This document shows, piece after piece, positions 63,236 through 64,000 of a stretch of DNA of 64,000 nucleotides (positions are counted from its first letter, which is position 1; the number at the start of each line of letters is the position of its first letter). Below the pieces are notes generated by a model, which was not told the origin of the DNA, made no database searches, and worked only from the letters and a program-made list of their open reading frames with translations. Source of the DNA: Hyphomicrobiales bacterium (GTDB taxonomy: Bacteria; Pseudomonadota; Alphaproteobacteria; Rhizobiales; Rhizobiaceae); assembly GCA_900472395.1 (NCBI GenBank), contig UCHV01000048.1, positions 1 to 64,000 on the forward strand, in the 5' to 3' direction. Position numbers and translations under genes: made by a program.

Positions 63236-64000
63236 TCACATCACCGCGCCGATCTGCCACGGCACGAATTCGTGGCGTCCATAACCCAGCAGTTCCGATT
63301 TCGACTTCTTGCCCGAGGCGACGTCGAGGATGACCTCGAAAATCTCGCGGCCCTTGTCTTCGAGGCTCACGCCATCGATGACATCGCCGCAATTGATGTC
63401 CATGTCTTCGGTCATGCGGGCGTAAAGTTCGTTATTGGTGGCGAGCTTGATCGATGGCACCGGCTTGCCGCCGTAAGCGGAGCCGCGGCCGGTGGTGAAA
63501 CAGAGGATATTGGCGCCGCCCGCCACCTGACCTGTGGCGGCCACCGGGTCGTAACCGGGCGTGTCCATATAGACAAAACCCTTGCGGTGGATGCGTTCAG
63601 CGTAACGGTACACGCCTCTGAGCGTGGAATTGCCGCCCTTGGCGACGGCGCCCAGCGATTTTTCCAGAATGGTGGTGAGGCCGCCGGCCTTGTTGCCGGG
63701 CGAGGGGTTGTTGTTCATCTCGCCGCCGTTGCGGGTCGTATATTCGTCCCACCAGGCGATCAGGTCGACGATCTTCTGGCCGACCTCGACGCTTTCGGCG
63801 CGGCGTGTCAGCAGATGTTCGGCACCATAGATTTCCGGGGTTTCGGAAAGGATCGCCGTGCCGCCCTGACGCACCAGCATATCGGCGGCAACGCCGAGTG
63901 CCGGGTTGGCGGTGAGGCCGGAATAACCGTCGGAGCCGCCGCATTGCAGTGCGAGCGAGAGTTCCGAGGCTGAAATCGGTTCGCGGCGCGAGCGGGCGAC
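63236..64000 (-). CDS. UxaA-family dehydratase (altronate/galactarate type), 3' part only
   Basis: Partial: the reading frame stays open to the right edge, so the N-terminus lies outside the window. About 254 residues are visible. ALQCGGSDGYSGLTANPALG is a hallmark of altronate/galactarate dehydratases (Cys and Gly-Gly). NNNPSPGNKAGGLTTILEKS, FMDTPGYDPVAATGQVAGGA-type DTPGYDPVAATGQVAGGAN and CFTTGRGSAYGGKPVPSIKL are conserved. It removes water from a sugar acid. It converges on the fucose operon and vapBC, and may belong to a neighbouring sugar-acid pathway or act on an L-fucose relative; substrate not determinable here. Confidence 0.88.
   Translation of the reverse strand, partial: VARSRREPISASELSLALQCGGSDGYSGLTANPALGVAADMLVRQGGTAILSETPEIYGAEHLLTRRAESVEVGQKIVDLIAWWDEYTTRNGGEMNNNPSPGNKAGGLTTILEKSLGAVAKGGNSTLRGVYRYAERIHRKGFVYMDTPGYDPVAATGQVAGGANILCFTTGRGSAYGGKPVPSIKLATNNELYARMTEDMDINCGDVIDGVSLEDKGREIFEVILDVASGKKSKSELLGYGRHEFVPWQIGAVM

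Noticed and set aside
63190-63236. Terminator between vapC and the UxaA-type gene
   Set aside because: CGGGCCG and CGGCCCG can pair around a long loop, but no poly-T tract follows on either strand, so I do not list it.

Overview
The window looks like chromosomal DNA of an alphaproteobacterium of the Rhizobium/Agrobacterium group. The evidence is the moderately high GC with GC-rich third positions, the dense catabolic ABC-transport operons, a RirA-type iron box (TGA-N9-TCA), an FNR/FixK box, 11-bp-periodic Pho boxes, and four copies of a RIME-like double-hairpin intergenic repeat. I see no tRNA, rRNA, CRISPR, prophage or insertion sequence. Species assignment is inference; no database was searched.

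Layout. 1-569: non-coding, with strong hairpins and a terminator, then the leader of pntA. 0.6-3.6 kb: proton-translocating transhydrogenase pntAB. 3.7-14.9 kb (minus): a long co-directional operon for 5-oxoproline and oligopeptide use: pxpA, a fused pxpBC, a biotin carboxylase/biotin-carrier fusion, a two-domain peptide-ABC ATPase, binding protein, two permeases and an M14 carboxypeptidase. 15.1-20.3 kb: two GntR regulators, a DapA-like deaminase/aldolase, a D-amino-acid (D-hydroxyproline) dehydrogenase and an M24 Xaa-Pro peptidase. 20.4-25.2 kb (minus): small unknown protein, ackA, pta and a formate/nitrite-type channel, behind a perfect FNR/FixK box. 25.5-36.6 kb: a D-amino-acid peptide island with two unrelated D-aminopeptidases, a D-amino acid transaminase, a LysR regulator, a second peptide ABC transporter and a membrane dipeptidase.

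36.6-47.4 kb: the C-P lyase locus in two transcription units. PhnF is divergent from phnGHIJKL plus a hexapeptide acyltransferase; phnCDE-phnM-phnN follow. Each unit has its own candidate Pho box, and the first also has a perfect inverted repeat suited to PhnF. 47.5-51.6 kb: Fe(III) ABC transporter genes fbpC, fbpA and fbpB, with a RirA box before fbpA. 51.6-62.5 kb: a divergent GntR gene and a complete non-phosphorylating L-fucose pathway: sugar ABC transporter, L-fucose dehydrogenase, lactonase, mutarotase, dehydratase, 2-keto-3-deoxy-L-fuconate dehydrogenase and diketo-acid hydrolase. An extra FAH-superfamily enzyme may serve a D-arabinose branch. 62.5-63.2 kb: a vapBC toxin-antitoxin pair. 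63.2-64.0 kb (minus): the 3' part of a UxaA-type altronate/galactarate dehydratase gene that runs off the window.

Theme: scavenging of unusual nutrients, namely pyroglutamyl, hydroxyproline and D-residue peptides, phosphonates, iron and L-fucose. Most operons carry a readable local operator. The most unusual items are the biotin-carboxylase variant of the oxoprolinase operon, a tandem duplication that copied an ATPase gene's 3' end together with a RIME element, and RIME elements placed between binding-protein and permease genes in two unrelated transport operons.
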